64,000 nt of DNA from Nonomuraea typhae (GCF_009760925.1 NZ_VRLV01000006.1:1-64000); one strand, 5' to 3'. Positions 21,968 to 31,995 are shown, counted from the first letter of the stretch. Program-made: numbers and translations. The notes: generated by a model not told the origin, from the letters alone.

Positions 21968-23608
21968 ATGCGTGTTACTAAGGGCGCACAGATCGTCGCC
22001 GGTACCGCGCTGCTCGCCCTCGCGGTTGCCGCGTGTGGCGGCGGTGCCACTACAGGTGGCAACACTGCAACAGGCGGCGGCAGCGACACGCCGGTCCGTA
22101 TGGAACTCGGTGAGCCTCAGGAGCTCCTGGTTCCGACGAACACGACCGAGTCCGAGGGCTCCGAGACCCTCGCGGCGCTGTTCGAGCCTCTCGTCAACTA
22201 CGACGAGAACAAGAAGGCCGTCGAGGCCGCCGCCGCGTCGATCGAGTCGACCGACCAGAAGGTCTGGACGATCAAGCTCAAGCCGGGCTACACCTGGCAC
22301 AACGGCGAGCCGCTGATCGCGCAGAACTACGTGGACGCCTGGAACTACGCCGCCAACCAGGAGAACGCCCAGTCCGCCGGTTACTTCTTCGCCCGCGTGG
22401 ACGGCTTCGCCGACCTCAACCCCGGTGAGGGCAAGCCGGTCTCCGCCAAGGGCATGAAGGGCCTGGAGGCCGTCGACGACACGACGCTGAAGGTCACGCT
22501 CTCGGCGTCGTTCTCGCAGTTCAAGACCCTGCTCGGGTACACCGCGTTCTACCCGCTGCCCAAGGCCGCCTTCGGCCCCGACGGCAAGGTGACCCAGGAG
22601 TACGGCGAGAAGCCGATCGGCCAGGGCCTGTTCAAGATGGACAAGCCCTACAAGAAGGGCACCGACCAGACCATCGAGATGTCGGTGTACGACAAGTACC
22701 CCGGCACCAAGCCGAAGGGCTGGACGAAGCTCCAGTTCAAGCTGTACACCAGCGCGGAGACCTCGTTCAACGACCTGCAGGCCGAGAACCTGGACATCCA
22801 CGACTCCCTGCCGCCGTCGGCGATCGCCACCGCCAAGACCGCCCTGGGCGAGCGCTACCAGGACCAGCCTGACGCGGGTATCGGCTACATCGGCGTCCCG
22901 CTGAAGTACAACCCCGAGTACAAGAACCCGGACGTGCGCAAGGCCATCTCGATGGCCATCGACCGGAAGACGATCGCCGAGACGGTCTTCTCCGGCACCC
23001 GCGCCCCTGCTGACGACTTCATCAACCCGGCCATCGACGGTTACCGCCAGGGCGCCTGCGCGGCCTGCGCCTACAACCCGGCCGAGGCCAAGAAGCTCTA
23101 CGAGTCCGCCGGCGGGCCGAAGAAGATCGAGCTCGGTTACAACGCCGACGGTGGCCACAAGGAGTGGATCGAGGCCGTCGCCAACAACCTCCGCGCCAAC
23201 CTCGGCGTCGAGGTGACGCCGCGGCCCTTCGAGAAGTTCCAGGCCATCCTGGACGAGCTGGACGCGAAGAAGTACACGGGTCTGTTCCGCATGGGCTGGG
23301 CGATCGACTACCCGTCCGCGGAGAACTACCTGACCCCGATCTTCAGCACCGGCGCCGCCGTGACCGGCTCGAACTACGGCGGCTACGCCAGCAAGGAGTT
23401 CGACGACCTGCTCGCCAAGGGTGACCAGGCGCCGACCGTCGAAGAGGGCCTGAAGTTCTACCAGCAGGCCGACGACATCCTGAACAAGGAACTGCCGTAC
23501 ATCCCGGTGTACTTCTACCGGAACAACTCCGGCTACTCCACCAAGGTCAAGAACATCAAGATCAACCTGCTCAACCAGGTCGAGTGGTCCGAGGTCGAGA
23601 AGGCCTGA
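21968..23608 (+). CDS. Peptide ABC importer substrate-binding lipoprotein (family 5)
   Basis: The 546-residue extracellular receptor of an Opp/Dpp-type importer. A lipoprotein signal peptide ends in LALAVAAC with the lipidated Cys at residue 23. The SBP_bac_5 fold follows, with WTIKLKPGYTWHNGEP, NAQSAGYFF, the ligand-cleft segment KAISMAIDRKTIAETVF and the hinge FRMGWAIDYPSAENYL. The sequence is closer to oligopeptide (OppA) than nickel binders; the exact peptide is unknown. It is the first gene of a five-gene operon. The hairpin right after its stop probably gives it higher transcript levels than the membrane components. Confidence 0.95.
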   Translation: MRVTKGAQIVAGTALLALAVAACGGGATTGGNTATGGGSDTPVRMELGEPQELLVPTNTTESEGSETLAALFEPLVNYDENKKAVEAAAASIESTDQKVWTIKLKPGYTWHNGEPLIAQNYVDAWNYAANQENAQSAGYFFARVDGFADLNPGEGKPVSAKGMKGLEAVDDTTLKVTLSASFSQFKTLLGYTAFYPLPKAAFGPDGKVTQEYGEKPIGQGLFKMDKPYKKGTDQTIEMSVYDKYPGTKPKGWTKLQFKLYTSAETSFNDLQAENLDIHDSLPPSAIATAKTALGERYQDQPDAGIGYIGVPLKYNPEYKNPDVRKAISMAIDRKTIAETVFSGTRAPADDFINPAIDGYRQGACAACAYNPAEAKKLYESAGGPKKIELGYNADGGHKEWIEAVANNLRANLGVEVTPRPFEKFQAILDELDAKKYTGLFRMGWAIDYPSAENYLTPIFSTGAAVTGSNYGGYASKEFDDLLAKGDQAPTVEEGLKFYQQADDILNKELPYIPVYFYRNNSGYSTKVKNIKINLLNQVEWSEVEKA

Positions 23609-23619
23609 CGAAGTTCCCA

Positions 23620-23643
23620 GGGCGGACGCTCGGCCGTCCGCCC
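23620..23643 (+). terminator. Hairpin after the binding-protein gene (partial terminator)
   Basis: Perfect 9-bp stem (23620-23628 with 23635-23643) with a 6-nt loop, 11 nt after the stop codon, inside the operon. Such hairpins commonly stop part of the transcription or protect the upstream mRNA, so that the binding protein is made in excess over the permeases. Confidence 0.7.
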
Positions 23644-23731
23644 TTATGAGGGCCAGCCACGGAGGCAGTCACTTGGGCCGGTGAACCCAACCCCCAGGTG
23701 ATTGCCTTCTTGGCATGTACGGGAGGCTTAA

Positions 23732-24676
23732 ATGGGCCGTTACATCATCAGGCGCCTTATACAGGCGATACCTGTCCTCTTGGGGGCCACCCTTCTCATC
23801 TTCGCCATCGTCTTCGCGTTGCCCGGCGACCCCATCGCAGCACTGGCCGGTGAGAAGAAGCAGGACCCCGACGTCGTCGCGATCCTTCGCGAGCGATACC
23901 ACCTGAATGACCCGCTGCTGCTCCAATACTGGTACTACATCAGCGGCGTCCTGTTCCGCGGTGACTTCGGTGTCACGTTCGCCGATGTTCCCGTGTCCCA
24001 GCTCATGGCGGGCAAGTTCCAGGTGACGCTGAACCTGGCGCTGACCGCGCTGATCTTCGAGGCCGTCATCGGCGTCGGGCTCGGCCTGTGGGCGGCGCTG
24101 CGCCGCGGCAGGGCGGCCGACACCATGATCCTGGCCTCGACCCTGCTCCTGATCTCGGTTCCGACTCTGGTCACCGGTTTCGTGCTGCAACTGGTGCTCG
24201 GTGTGAGACTGAAGCAGTGGACCGGCGTCGACATCTTCCCCATCGCGGGCATCACCAGCGGCTTCCGCAGTTATCTGCTGCCGGGCTTCGTGCTGGCGGG
24301 CACCTCGATCGCCTACCTCACCCGCCTGACGCGGACGAGCCTGGTGGAGACGCTGCGCGCCGACTACATCCGAACAGCCACCGCCAAGGGCCTGTCCCGA
24401 AGACGGGTGGTCGGACGGCACGGCCTCCGCAACGCGCTGATCCCGCTCGTCACCTATCTGGGCGCCGACCTCGGCAACCTGATGGGCGGCGCGGTGATCA
24501 CCGAGACGATCTTCAACCTCCCGGGTATCGGCAACCAGCTCTTCCAATCCGTTTACCTGCGAGAACAGCCGGTCGTCGTAGGCATCGTCACCATCCTGGT
24601 GCTGATCTACATCGTCGCCAACCTGGTCGTTGACCTGATGTACGCAGTGCTCGACCCGAGGATCCGCTATGAGTGA
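23732..24676 (+). CDS. Peptide ABC importer permease 1 (OppB/DppB-like)
   Basis: The 314-residue inner-membrane permease has six predicted helices. The N-terminus MGRYIIRRLIQAIPVLLGATLLIFAIV is the classic OppB opening, and LPGDP follows. The EAA-type coupling loop YIRTATAKGLSRRRVVGRHGLRNALIPLVT contacts the ATPases. It overlaps the next permease by 8 nt. Confidence 0.96.
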   Translation: MGRYIIRRLIQAIPVLLGATLLIFAIVFALPGDPIAALAGEKKQDPDVVAILRERYHLNDPLLLQYWYYISGVLFRGDFGVTFADVPVSQLMAGKFQVTLNLALTALIFEAVIGVGLGLWAALRRGRAADTMILASTLLLISVPTLVTGFVLQLVLGVRLKQWTGVDIFPIAGITSGFRSYLLPGFVLAGTSIAYLTRLTRTSLVETLRADYIRTATAKGLSRRRVVGRHGLRNALIPLVTYLGADLGNLMGGAVITETIFNLPGIGNQLFQSVYLREQPVVVGIVTILVLIYIVANLVVDLMYAVLDPRIRYE

Positions 24677-25619
24677 CATCCAGCAGCCGGCGCCGCCCCT
24701 CCCGCCCAACACGGTCGGGACCCCGCCGCCCGGGACGCCGGCGAAGAAAGAGGGCAAGCCGGCCAGCCTGTGGACCGACGCCTGGCACGACCTGCGCCGT
24801 CGTCCGATCTTCATCATCTCGCTGATCCTCATCGCGGTCCTGGTCGTCATGGCGCTGTGGCCCTCGCTCTTCTCGGCCATCGACCCGAACGACCCGCGGA
24901 CGTGTGAGCTGGCGACGGCCCGTCAGGGACCCACCCCCGGCCACATCTTCGGCCGCGACAACCTGGGCTGCGACACCTACGCGCGCTCGATCTACGGCGC
25001 CAAGAACTCACTGCTCATCGGGATCTCGACCACGGTGATCACGATGCTCATCGGCGGGATCTTCGGCATGATCGCCGGCTACTTCGGCGGCGCCACCGAC
25101 ACGATCTCCTCGCGCATCACCGAGATCTTCTTCGCCATCCCCAGCATCCTGGGCGCCCTGCTGATCGCGGCCACCTTCCGCGGCGGCCCGTTGAGCAGCA
25201 TCACCCTGGTCATCATCGCGCTGACCGTCCTGGGCTGGCCGATGACCTTCCGGATCATGAGAGCCGCGGTCATCACGGCCAAGAACCAGGACTTCGTGAT
25301 CGCGGCCAAGGCACTGGGCGCCGGGCACATCAGGATCATGTCCCGCCACCTGCTGCCGAACGCGCTCGCGCCGGTCATCGTCATCGCGACGATCAACCTC
25401 GGCGGGTTCATCGCGGCCGAGGCGGCGCTGTCGTTCCTCGGTGTCGGCGTGACCTCGCCGGACATCTCGTGGGGTCTGATGATCTCCGATGCGCGCAACA
25501 GGTTCCTGGACGCACCGCTGCCGCTGATCTTCCCGGCCGTGTTCCTGAGCATCACGGTGCTCGCGTTCATCATGCTGGGCGACGCCGTACGCGACGCGCT
25601 CGACCCGAAGCTCAGGTAA
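24669..25619 (+). CDS. Peptide ABC importer permease 2 (OppC/DppC-like)
   Basis: The 316-residue permease pairs with the gene upstream. A Pro-rich cytoplasmic N-terminus (~1-35) precedes the first helix, typical of OppC. FGRDNLGCDTYARSIYGAKNSL is the conserved periplasmic entry, and the coupling loop is DFVIAAKALGAGHIRIMSRHLLPNALAP. The last helix ends in MLGDAVRDALDPKLR, the standard OppC C-terminus. ATG 24669 lies within the end of oppB. Confidence 0.96.
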   Translation: MSDIQQPAPPLPPNTVGTPPPGTPAKKEGKPASLWTDAWHDLRRRPIFIISLILIAVLVVMALWPSLFSAIDPNDPRTCELATARQGPTPGHIFGRDNLGCDTYARSIYGAKNSLLIGISTTVITMLIGGIFGMIAGYFGGATDTISSRITEIFFAIPSILGALLIAATFRGGPLSSITLVIIALTVLGWPMTFRIMRAAVITAKNQDFVIAAKALGAGHIRIMSRHLLPNALAPVIVIATINLGGFIAAEAALSFLGVGVTSPDISWGLMISDARNRFLDAPLPLIFPAVFLSITVLAFIMLGDAVRDALDPKLR

Positions 25620-25628
25620 GGGGGACCT

Positions 25629-26649
25629 GTGAAGAAGACATCCTCAGGGGTGTTGCCGGCCGAGGGAGGGCTGGGCAACGAACCTCTGCTCGCTGTCGAC
25701 AACCTGCACGTGGAGTTCCGGACGCGCGCGGGCATCGTGCGCGCCGTCAACGGCGTGACCTACTCGCTCGGCGCCGGCGAGACCCTCGCCGTCCTGGGCG
25801 AGTCGGGTTCCGGCAAGTCCGTGACCGCCCAGGCGATCATGGGCATCCTGGACATGCCGCCGGCGGTCATCCCGGCGGGCGAGATCCGCTTCCGCGGCAC
25901 CGACCTGCTCAAGCTCTCCGACGAGGCCCGGTCCCAGGTCCGCGGCCAGCGCATCGCCATGGTCTTCCAGGACGCGCTGTCCGCGCTGAACCCGGTCTTC
26001 ACCGTGGGCTGGCAGATCAGTGAGATGTTCCGGGTCCACCGGGGCATGAGCAAGCGCGACGCCATGGCCAAGGCCGTGGAGCTCATGGACCGGGTCCGCA
26101 TCCCGGCCGCCAGGCAGCGCGTCAACGACTACCCGCACCAGTTCTCGGGCGGTATGCGCCAGCGCATCATGATCGCCATGTCGATCGCGCTGGACCCCGA
26201 GGTGCTGATCGCGGACGAGCCGACGACCGCGCTGGACGTGACCGTCCAGGCCCAGATCATGGAGCTGCTCGCCGAGCTCCAGCGTGAGAGCAACATGGGC
26301 CTGATCCTGATCACCCACGACCTCGGCGTGGTCGCCGACGTCGCGGACAAGATCGCGGTCATGTACGGCGGGCGGATCGTGGAGAACGCCCTGGTCCACG
26401 ACATCTACGGTTCGCCGGCCCACCCGTACACGAAGGGCCTGCTGGAGTCGATCCCCAGGGTCGACCTCAAGGGCCAGGAGCTGTACGCCATCAAGGGCAT
26501 GCCGCCGAACCTGCTGGACATGCCGTCAGGCTGCGCGTTCAACCCCCGCTGCCCGTACCGCCAGGACATCTGCGTCTCCGACGTCCCGCCGCTGTACGAG
26601 ATCAGCCACACGCGCAGCAGCGCCTGCCACTACTGGAGGGAGGTCCTCG

Positions 26650-26666
<17 letters not shown>
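25629..26666 (+). CDS. Peptide ABC importer ATP-binding protein 1 (OppD-like)
   Basis: The 345-residue ATPase has Walker A GESGSGKS, the signature FSGGMRQR and Walker B VLIADEPTTALD. The C-terminal oligopeptide domain carries the Cys cluster motif CAFNPRCPYRQDIC plus a further Cys near the end, which in OppD relatives can bind an iron-sulfur cluster. It starts at GTG 25629, preceded by AAGGGGG, and overlaps the next ATPase gene by 17 nt. Confidence 0.96.
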
Positions 26667-27666
<1,000 letters not shown>

Positions 27667-27674
27667 CGCCCGGG

Positions 27675-27708
27675 CGAAGCCCCTCGCGGCCGGCCGCGAG
27701 GGGCTTCG
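27675..27708. terminator. Perfect 15-bp bidirectional terminator
   Basis: 27675-27689 pairs perfectly with 27694-27708 around a CCGG loop. It sits in the 42-nt gap between the convergent importer operon and the thiolase-like gene, abutting the latter's stop codon, and should serve both. Confidence 0.9.
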
Positions 27709-28881
27709 TCATGTCGTGGCGACGACCGCGGAGCCGTGGCCGAACAGGCCCTGGTTGACGGCCAGCCCGGCGCGGGCGCCCGGGACCTGACGCGCGCCCG
27801 CGACGCCTCTGAGCTGCCAGGTCAGCTCGCACACCTGCGCGATGGCCTGGGCGGGGATGGCCTCGCCGAAGGATGCGAGTCCGCCGGAGGGGTTCACCCG
27901 GACCCGCCCGCCTCCGGCGCGCAGCAGCTTCTCCGCCTCGCCGGGCGGGCACAGGCCGATGTCCTCCATCCAGTCCAGTTCCAGCGCCGTGGACAGGTCG
28001 TAGACCTCGGCCAGCGACAGGTCCTCTGGGCCGAGCCCGGCTTCCTCATAGGCCGCGTGGGCGATCGCCGCGCGGAACGGGCGCTCCGGCGGCGGGACGG
28101 CGAGAGAGGAGTCGGTCGCGAAACCGGGCAGTTCCAGCGTGGTGTTGGGGAAGACCGGCGTGACGGTCGAGACGGCGGCCAGCCGTACCGGAGCGTCGAT
28201 CCCGCGGCGGCGGGCGACGTCGGCCGAGGCCAGGACCACCGCGGCGCCGCCGTCGGAGGTGGCGCAGATGTCCATGAGGCGCAGCGGGTCGGCCACCATG
28301 GGCGAGGCCAGCACCTCCTCGGCGGTGACGGGCTTGCGGTAGCGGGCGTTGGGGTTGAGGGCGCCGGAGGCGGCGTTCTTCACCTTGACCGCGGCGAAGT
28401 CGGCAGGGGTCGAGCCGTACAAGGCCATCCGGCGGCGGGCGTACAACGCGAAGTAGGCGGGGTTGGTGGCGCCGAGCAGCCGGAAGCGCAGCCAGTCGGG
28501 GTCGTCGGGGCGGTCGCCGCCGACCGGTGCGAAGAAGCCCTTGGGCGCCGCGTCGGCCCCGACGACCAGCGCCAGGTCGCTGAGTCCGGCCAGGATCCTG
28601 GTCCGTGCCAGGTCGAGGGCCTGCGCCCCGGAGGCGCACGCGGCGTAGCAGGAGGCGATCCTGGCGCCGGTCCAGCCGAGCGCCTGGGCAAAGGTGGAGC
28701 CGGCGATGAAGCCCGGGTAGCCGTTCCTGATCGTGTTGGCGCCGACGACGTAGTCGATCTCGCTCCAGGCGACTCCGGCGTCGGCCAGGGCGGCGCGCGC
28801 GGCGGCCACGCCGTACTCGGTGAAGGGGCGGCCCCATTTGCCCCACGGGTGCATGCCCGCGCCGATGATCACGGCGGTCAT
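27709..28881 (-). CDS. Thiolase-like/lipid-transfer protein
   Basis: A 390-residue protein of the thiolase superfamily, SCP-x/lipid-transfer branch. The nucleophile region is SCYAACASGAQALDLAR, with Cys in the usual place. The C-terminal block is RVNPSGGLASFGEAIPAQ. The GHP-x-G-x-T His motif of true thiolases is absent, as in Ltp-type aldolases and related acyl-CoA enzymes. The next gene upstream encodes a DUF35 partner, and their ATGA overlap (28878-28881) implies a complex. Such pairs act on acyl-CoA side chains, for example in steroid breakdown; the substrate here is inferred only. An in-frame extension upstream to 29301 is an off-frame reading of the DUF35 gene, so I start at ATG 28881. 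Confidence 0.88.
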   Translation of the reverse strand: MTAVIIGAGMHPWGKWGRPFTEYGVAAARAALADAGVAWSEIDYVVGANTIRNGYPGFIAGSTFAQALGWTGARIASCYAACASGAQALDLARTRILAGLSDLALVVGADAAPKGFFAPVGGDRPDDPDWLRFRLLGATNPAYFALYARRRMALYGSTPADFAAVKVKNAASGALNPNARYRKPVTAEEVLASPMVADPLRLMDICATSDGGAAVVLASADVARRRGIDAPVRLAAVSTVTPVFPNTTLELPGFATDSSLAVPPPERPFRAAIAHAAYEEAGLGPEDLSLAEVYDLSTALELDWMEDIGLCPPGEAEKLLRAGGGRVRVNPSGGLASFGEAIPAQAIAQVCELTWQLRGVAGARQVPGARAGLAVNQGLFGHGSAVVATT

Positions 28882-29282
28882 CGCGCCGCGCCCCACATCC
28901 ACACCAGCGGCCCGTCGGCGAGCGGGCCGCAGGTGAGCTCCAGCTCCATGCCGACGGCCAGGTCGTCCACGGTGAGGTCCTTGACCTGGCCGAGCACGAT
29001 GATCCCGGCCTCGGCCAGCTCGACGGCGGCGAGGGTCACGGGCGTGTACGGCTCGGCCGCGGCGAAGGGCGGCGGCGGGGCGTAGCAGGCGTTGGTGTAG
29101 GACCAGACGGTGCCGCGGCGGGGCAGGTCGGTCTCCTCCTGCGTCTCGGACGAGCAGTGCGGATTGCGGCAGAAGCCCCGCTGGGGCGGGAAGCTGACCG
29201 TGCCGCATCCGGCGCAGCGGGTGCCGATGAGGCGGGCGCCGTCGTCGCGGACGGCGAACCAGCCGTCGATCGCAAGGGTCAT
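28878..29282 (-). CDS. DUF35 zinc-ribbon/OB-fold partner protein
   Basis: This 134-residue protein has an N-terminal zinc-ribbon: CAGC (two Cys) then FCRNPHC (two Cys). An OB-fold follows, with the segments GTVWSYTNACYAP and the acyl-CoA-partner strand YTPVTLAAVEL. DUF35 proteins are obligate partners of thiolase-like or hydratase enzymes, acting on CoA thioesters. ATG 29282 is used; GTG 29297 lies inside the palindromic operator. It overlaps the thiolase-like gene by ATGA. Confidence 0.92.
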   Translation of the reverse strand: MTLAIDGWFAVRDDGARLIGTRCAGCGTVSFPPQRGFCRNPHCSSETQEETDLPRRGTVWSYTNACYAPPPPFAAAEPYTPVTLAAVELAEAGIIVLGQVKDLTVDDLAVGMELELTCGPLADGPLVWMWGAAR

Positions 29283-29296
29283 ACCGGCGAGTATCA

Positions 29297-29310
29297 CACA
29301 AGCGCTTGCT
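29297..29310. promoter_or_regulatory. TetR-type palindrome before the DUF35-thiolase pair
   Basis: CAAGCGCTTG (29299-29308) is a perfect 10-bp palindrome, with a T at the outer 3' position. It fits the core CAAG-NN-CTTG and the outer T of the KstR2-type operator of steroid-degrading actinobacteria; the outer A of that consensus is C here. It sits 17 nt upstream of ATG 29282. The assignment to KstR2 or another TetR regulator is an inference, and no such regulator lies within this cluster. Confidence 0.55.
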
Positions 29311-30496
29311 AGGGAGAATGCCTCCGCTCCCTGAAGTGCAGCACGATCACCCGCGCCGACATCGCCAGCGTCAGCACGATCATCGCCAGTACCACCGCCA
29401 CCCGCGAACCCGGCGCGTCCGGCAGCGGCCCGCCGCCGAAGTAGCCGTCCACCCGCTCGGCCCGCGAGGCCGGCGGCCTGGCCAGCCGCGCCGCCTCACG
29501 CAGGGCCAGCAGCGCGTCGGCCACCCCGTGCCCGTAGGCGCGGCTGTGCCCGTCGGCCGGGCGCCGCTTGGTGCCGCGCTCGATCGCCGTGCGCACGTGG
29601 TAGGGCGACAGGTCCGGGTACTCGGCCCTGATCAGCGCCGCGATCCCGGCCACCATGGCCGCCGCGGAGCTGGTCCCGTCACCGACGACGTACCCGCCGG
29701 GACCGTCGGCGCTCACGATCTGCGTGCCCGGCGCGACCACCGACAGGTAGTCCTGGCGGTTGGAGAACTCCGGCACCTTCAGCCGCCGGTCCACCGCGCC
29801 CACGGCGATCACGCCGGGATAGGCGGCGGGGAAGTTCTTGCGGTTGGTGCTGTCGCCGTCGTTGCCCGAGGAGGCCACCAGCACCGTGCCCCGCGAGATC
29901 GCGTACTGCACCGCCTCCTCCTCGGCCGCCGAACCCTCCCAGGCGCCGCTGCCGCCGCCGAGCGACATGCTGACGACCTGCGCGCCCCGGTCGACCGCGT
30001 ACCTGATGCCCCTGGCCAGCGCGTCGCGGCCGGTCGCGGTGGCCTGCTGCCTGGCGCGCATCGGGTCGTCGTTCTCCAGCGTCACCCGCACCGACAGCAC
30101 CCGCGCGTCAGGGGCCACGCCGACCACCCCGTGCCCGCCGTCGTGCCCGCGGCCGGCGATGAGGCTGGCCATGGCGGTCCCGTGGTGGCCGCTCCTGGCC
30201 TTGGCGCGGGCCTGGCCGGTCAGGTCCGGCCCCTCGACGACGGCGCCGGCCAGGTCCGGGTGCCGCGGGTCCACGCCGGTGTCGAGCACCGCGACCAGCA
30301 CCCCGCGGCCCGTGCTCACCTTCCACGCCTCGGGCAGCCGCAGCGCCTCCGCCTGCCACACCCGCGCCGCCCGCGAGCGCGCCTCCGCCGGGCCCTCGCT
30401 GCGCGCGGACACGCTCTCGAACCCGCCCGGCGGCGTCCCGGCCAGCAGCAGCGCCGCGACGCCCACCGGCAGCAGCCCGGCCACGGCCCGGATCAC
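29309..30496 (-). CDS. Mycosin-like membrane-anchored subtilisin protease
   Basis: The 395-residue S8 serine protease has the mycosin (MycP) layout. An N-terminal signal/hydrophobic segment (~1-22) is followed by the catalytic Asp in VLDTGVD (~72), the His in HHGTAMASLIAG (~105) and the Ser in GDGTSSAAAMVAG (~276). A single C-terminal membrane helix (VVLAMIVLTLAMSARVIVL) and a short basic tail complete it. Mycosins are the proteases of type VII (ESX) secretion. No EccB/C/D/E or WXG100 gene is in the window, so it is orphaned here. ATG 30496 overlaps the stop of the upstream secreted-protein gene (ATGA). Confidence 0.92.
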   Translation of the reverse strand: MIRAVAGLLPVGVAALLLAGTPPGGFESVSARSEGPAEARSRAARVWQAEALRLPEAWKVSTGRGVLVAVLDTGVDPRHPDLAGAVVEGPDLTGQARAKARSGHHGTAMASLIAGRGHDGGHGVVGVAPDARVLSVRVTLENDDPMRARQQATATGRDALARGIRYAVDRGAQVVSMSLGGGSGAWEGSAAEEEAVQYAISRGTVLVASSGNDGDSTNRKNFPAAYPGVIAVGAVDRRLKVPEFSNRQDYLSVVAPGTQIVSADGPGGYVVGDGTSSAAAMVAGIAALIRAEYPDLSPYHVRTAIERGTKRRPADGHSRAYGHGVADALLALREAARLARPPASRAERVDGYFGGGPLPDAPGSRVAVVLAMIVLTLAMSARVIVLHFRERRHSP

Positions 30497-31071
30497 CGGG
30501 TGAGCCCCCTGTTCAGGGCCGTCGCGAGTTGCCGGGCGGTCGCGCGCAGGCGCGGCTCCGTCCTTCTCTCACGCTGGTACGGCCGGCCGTCCGCGTACCC
30601 GGCGGCGGCGAGGACCACGTACCGCCCGCCGGAGGCGGCCAGCGCCCCGGTGACGTATTGGGCCGCGCCGAACCGCTCGGCCGCGCCGTCCGGAAAGGCC
30701 ACGGGCCGCACGCTGGCCGGTCGCGTCCCGGTCAGCGCGGCGGGCAGCGGACCCGGCGCCCCGGACAGGACGGCCACGCCCACGGTGGCCACATACGTCT
30801 GCGTGCTGTCGGCGTAGGTCGCGCGCAGCGTGGTCAGGCAGCCGGGCAGCGCCGCGGCGGCGCTCGGCTGAAGCGCGACCCGGCACGGAGCCTCGGGCGC
30901 GACCCCGGCCAGCAGGTAGGTCACCCGGGCGCCGGACGGGCTGTCGCCGGGCAGCGCGCCGGGGAAGACCCGGTGCACCGGCCAGGTGCGCCAGCGCTCG
31001 TCCACCGGCGGCTCGGCCGAGCCCCAGGGGAAGGAGATCATGGACATCAGTGCGACGGACAGAAGGAACAC
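30493..31071 (-). CDS. Putative secreted protein upstream of mycosin
   Basis: I do not recognise this 192-residue protein. Starting at GTG 31071 (GAGG 5 nt upstream) gives a hydrophobic N-terminus (FLLSVALMSMISFPWGSA) that reads as a signal peptide or anchor; the open frame to 31125 adds residues that do not. The mature part is Ala-rich with a Cys pair (APCRV and LPGCLTT). It is co-translated with the mycosin through ATGA and is therefore a likely partner or substrate of it; that link is inference. Confidence 0.78.
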   Translation of the reverse strand: MFLLSVALMSMISFPWGSAEPPVDERWRTWPVHRVFPGALPGDSPSGARVTYLLAGVAPEAPCRVALQPSAAAALPGCLTTLRATYADSTQTYVATVGVAVLSGAPGPLPAALTGTRPASVRPVAFPDGAAERFGAAQYVTGALAASGGRYVVLAAAGYADGRPYQRERRTEPRLRATARQLATALNRGLTR

Positions 31072-31188
31072 GTCGGCCTCGGGGAAGGGGGAGGGGACGC
31101 TCGAACTGCCCGTGCATTCTGGCATGCGCCAGCTGATTCATTCCGACGCTTCGGTAAACAGACCGATACGCGGGGTAATGTCCAAAAA

Positions 31189-31995
31189 TCAGGGTGCGGG
31201 CGCGAGCCGTACGTGCGCGCCGGGCGGCAGGCCCAGGCGCTGGGCCGCGTCGCCCGAGTTCACCGCGATGGCGATCAGCCCCGCCGAATCGGCGAACGCC
31301 ACCAGCTCACCCGGCGGGACCGACGTGTAGGTCTCCCGGTACGGCATGGCCAGCTGCCGCCGCCCCATCCACACGCCCAGCCGGTCGCCCACCCGCACGC
31401 CCAGCGCCGCCAGGTCACCCGCGGCGATCGAGAGCTGGGTGTTGCCGTAGCGGTCCACCGAGACCACCTCGCCCTCGACCGCGCCCTCGCGCAGCACCGA
31501 CGTCGGCGCCGGCAGCGAGACCAGGCGGTTCAGCGGGACCGCGGGCCCGAGGTCGGCCGGATCGCCGCCCACGCACAGCCGCCCGGCCACCGGCGCGTAC
31601 ACGTCCCGGCCGTGGAAGGTCGGCGAGACCGGGTGGAGGAAGAGCTCCTCGTTGGTGATCTCGTAGGCCGACTCGGCGCCGCCGCTGGCGTGCACCGCCC
31701 ATGACAGCAGCCCGTTGTCCGGGCCGATGAACACCCTGCCGCCGGCCCTCACCGCCACCGCGCGTCTGGCCCCGCCGGCGCCCGGGTCCACGGCGCCGAT
31801 GTGCACCCCCTGGGGGAGGTACGGAATCGTCTGCGCGAGGATGGCCGCGCCCCGCCGTACGTCGCCGGACGGGATGAGATGGCACACGTCGATGATGCGC
31901 GTCTGCGGCGCGATGCCGGCGATCACGCCGTGACATGCGGCCACATAGCCATCCTCGAGTCCGTAATCGGTCAGGAGCGTGATGACTGGGGTCAC
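31189..31995 (-). CDS. SAM hydroxide adenosyltransferase (DUF62)
   Basis: The 268-residue protein belongs to the family that includes the fluorinase and chlorinase. Most bacterial members instead hydrolyse SAM to adenosine and methionine. The N-terminal TPVITLLTDYGLEDGYVAA is the family opening with its Asp. GVHIGAVDPGAGGARRAVAV and FIGPDNGLLSW follow, and the C-terminal beta domain has VDRYGNTQLSI. The longer open frame upstream to 32988 is not coding. GTG 31995 is the first start in the family frame; no strong ribosome binding site is visible. Confidence 0.92.
   Translation of the reverse strand: MTPVITLLTDYGLEDGYVAACHGVIAGIAPQTRIIDVCHLIPSGDVRRGAAILAQTIPYLPQGVHIGAVDPGAGGARRAVAVRAGGRVFIGPDNGLLSWAVHASGGAESAYEITNEELFLHPVSPTFHGRDVYAPVAGRLCVGGDPADLGPAVPLNRLVSLPAPTSVLREGAVEGEVVSVDRYGNTQLSIAAGDLAALGVRVGDRLGVWMGRRQLAMPYRETYTSVPPGELVAFADSAGLIAIAVNSGDAAQRLGLPPGAHVRLAPAP

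Noticed and set aside
28882..29301. N-terminal extension of the thiolase-like frame
   Set aside because: It is the off-frame reading of the DUF35 gene, with Arg/Pro-rich text; ATG 28881 starts the family sequence.
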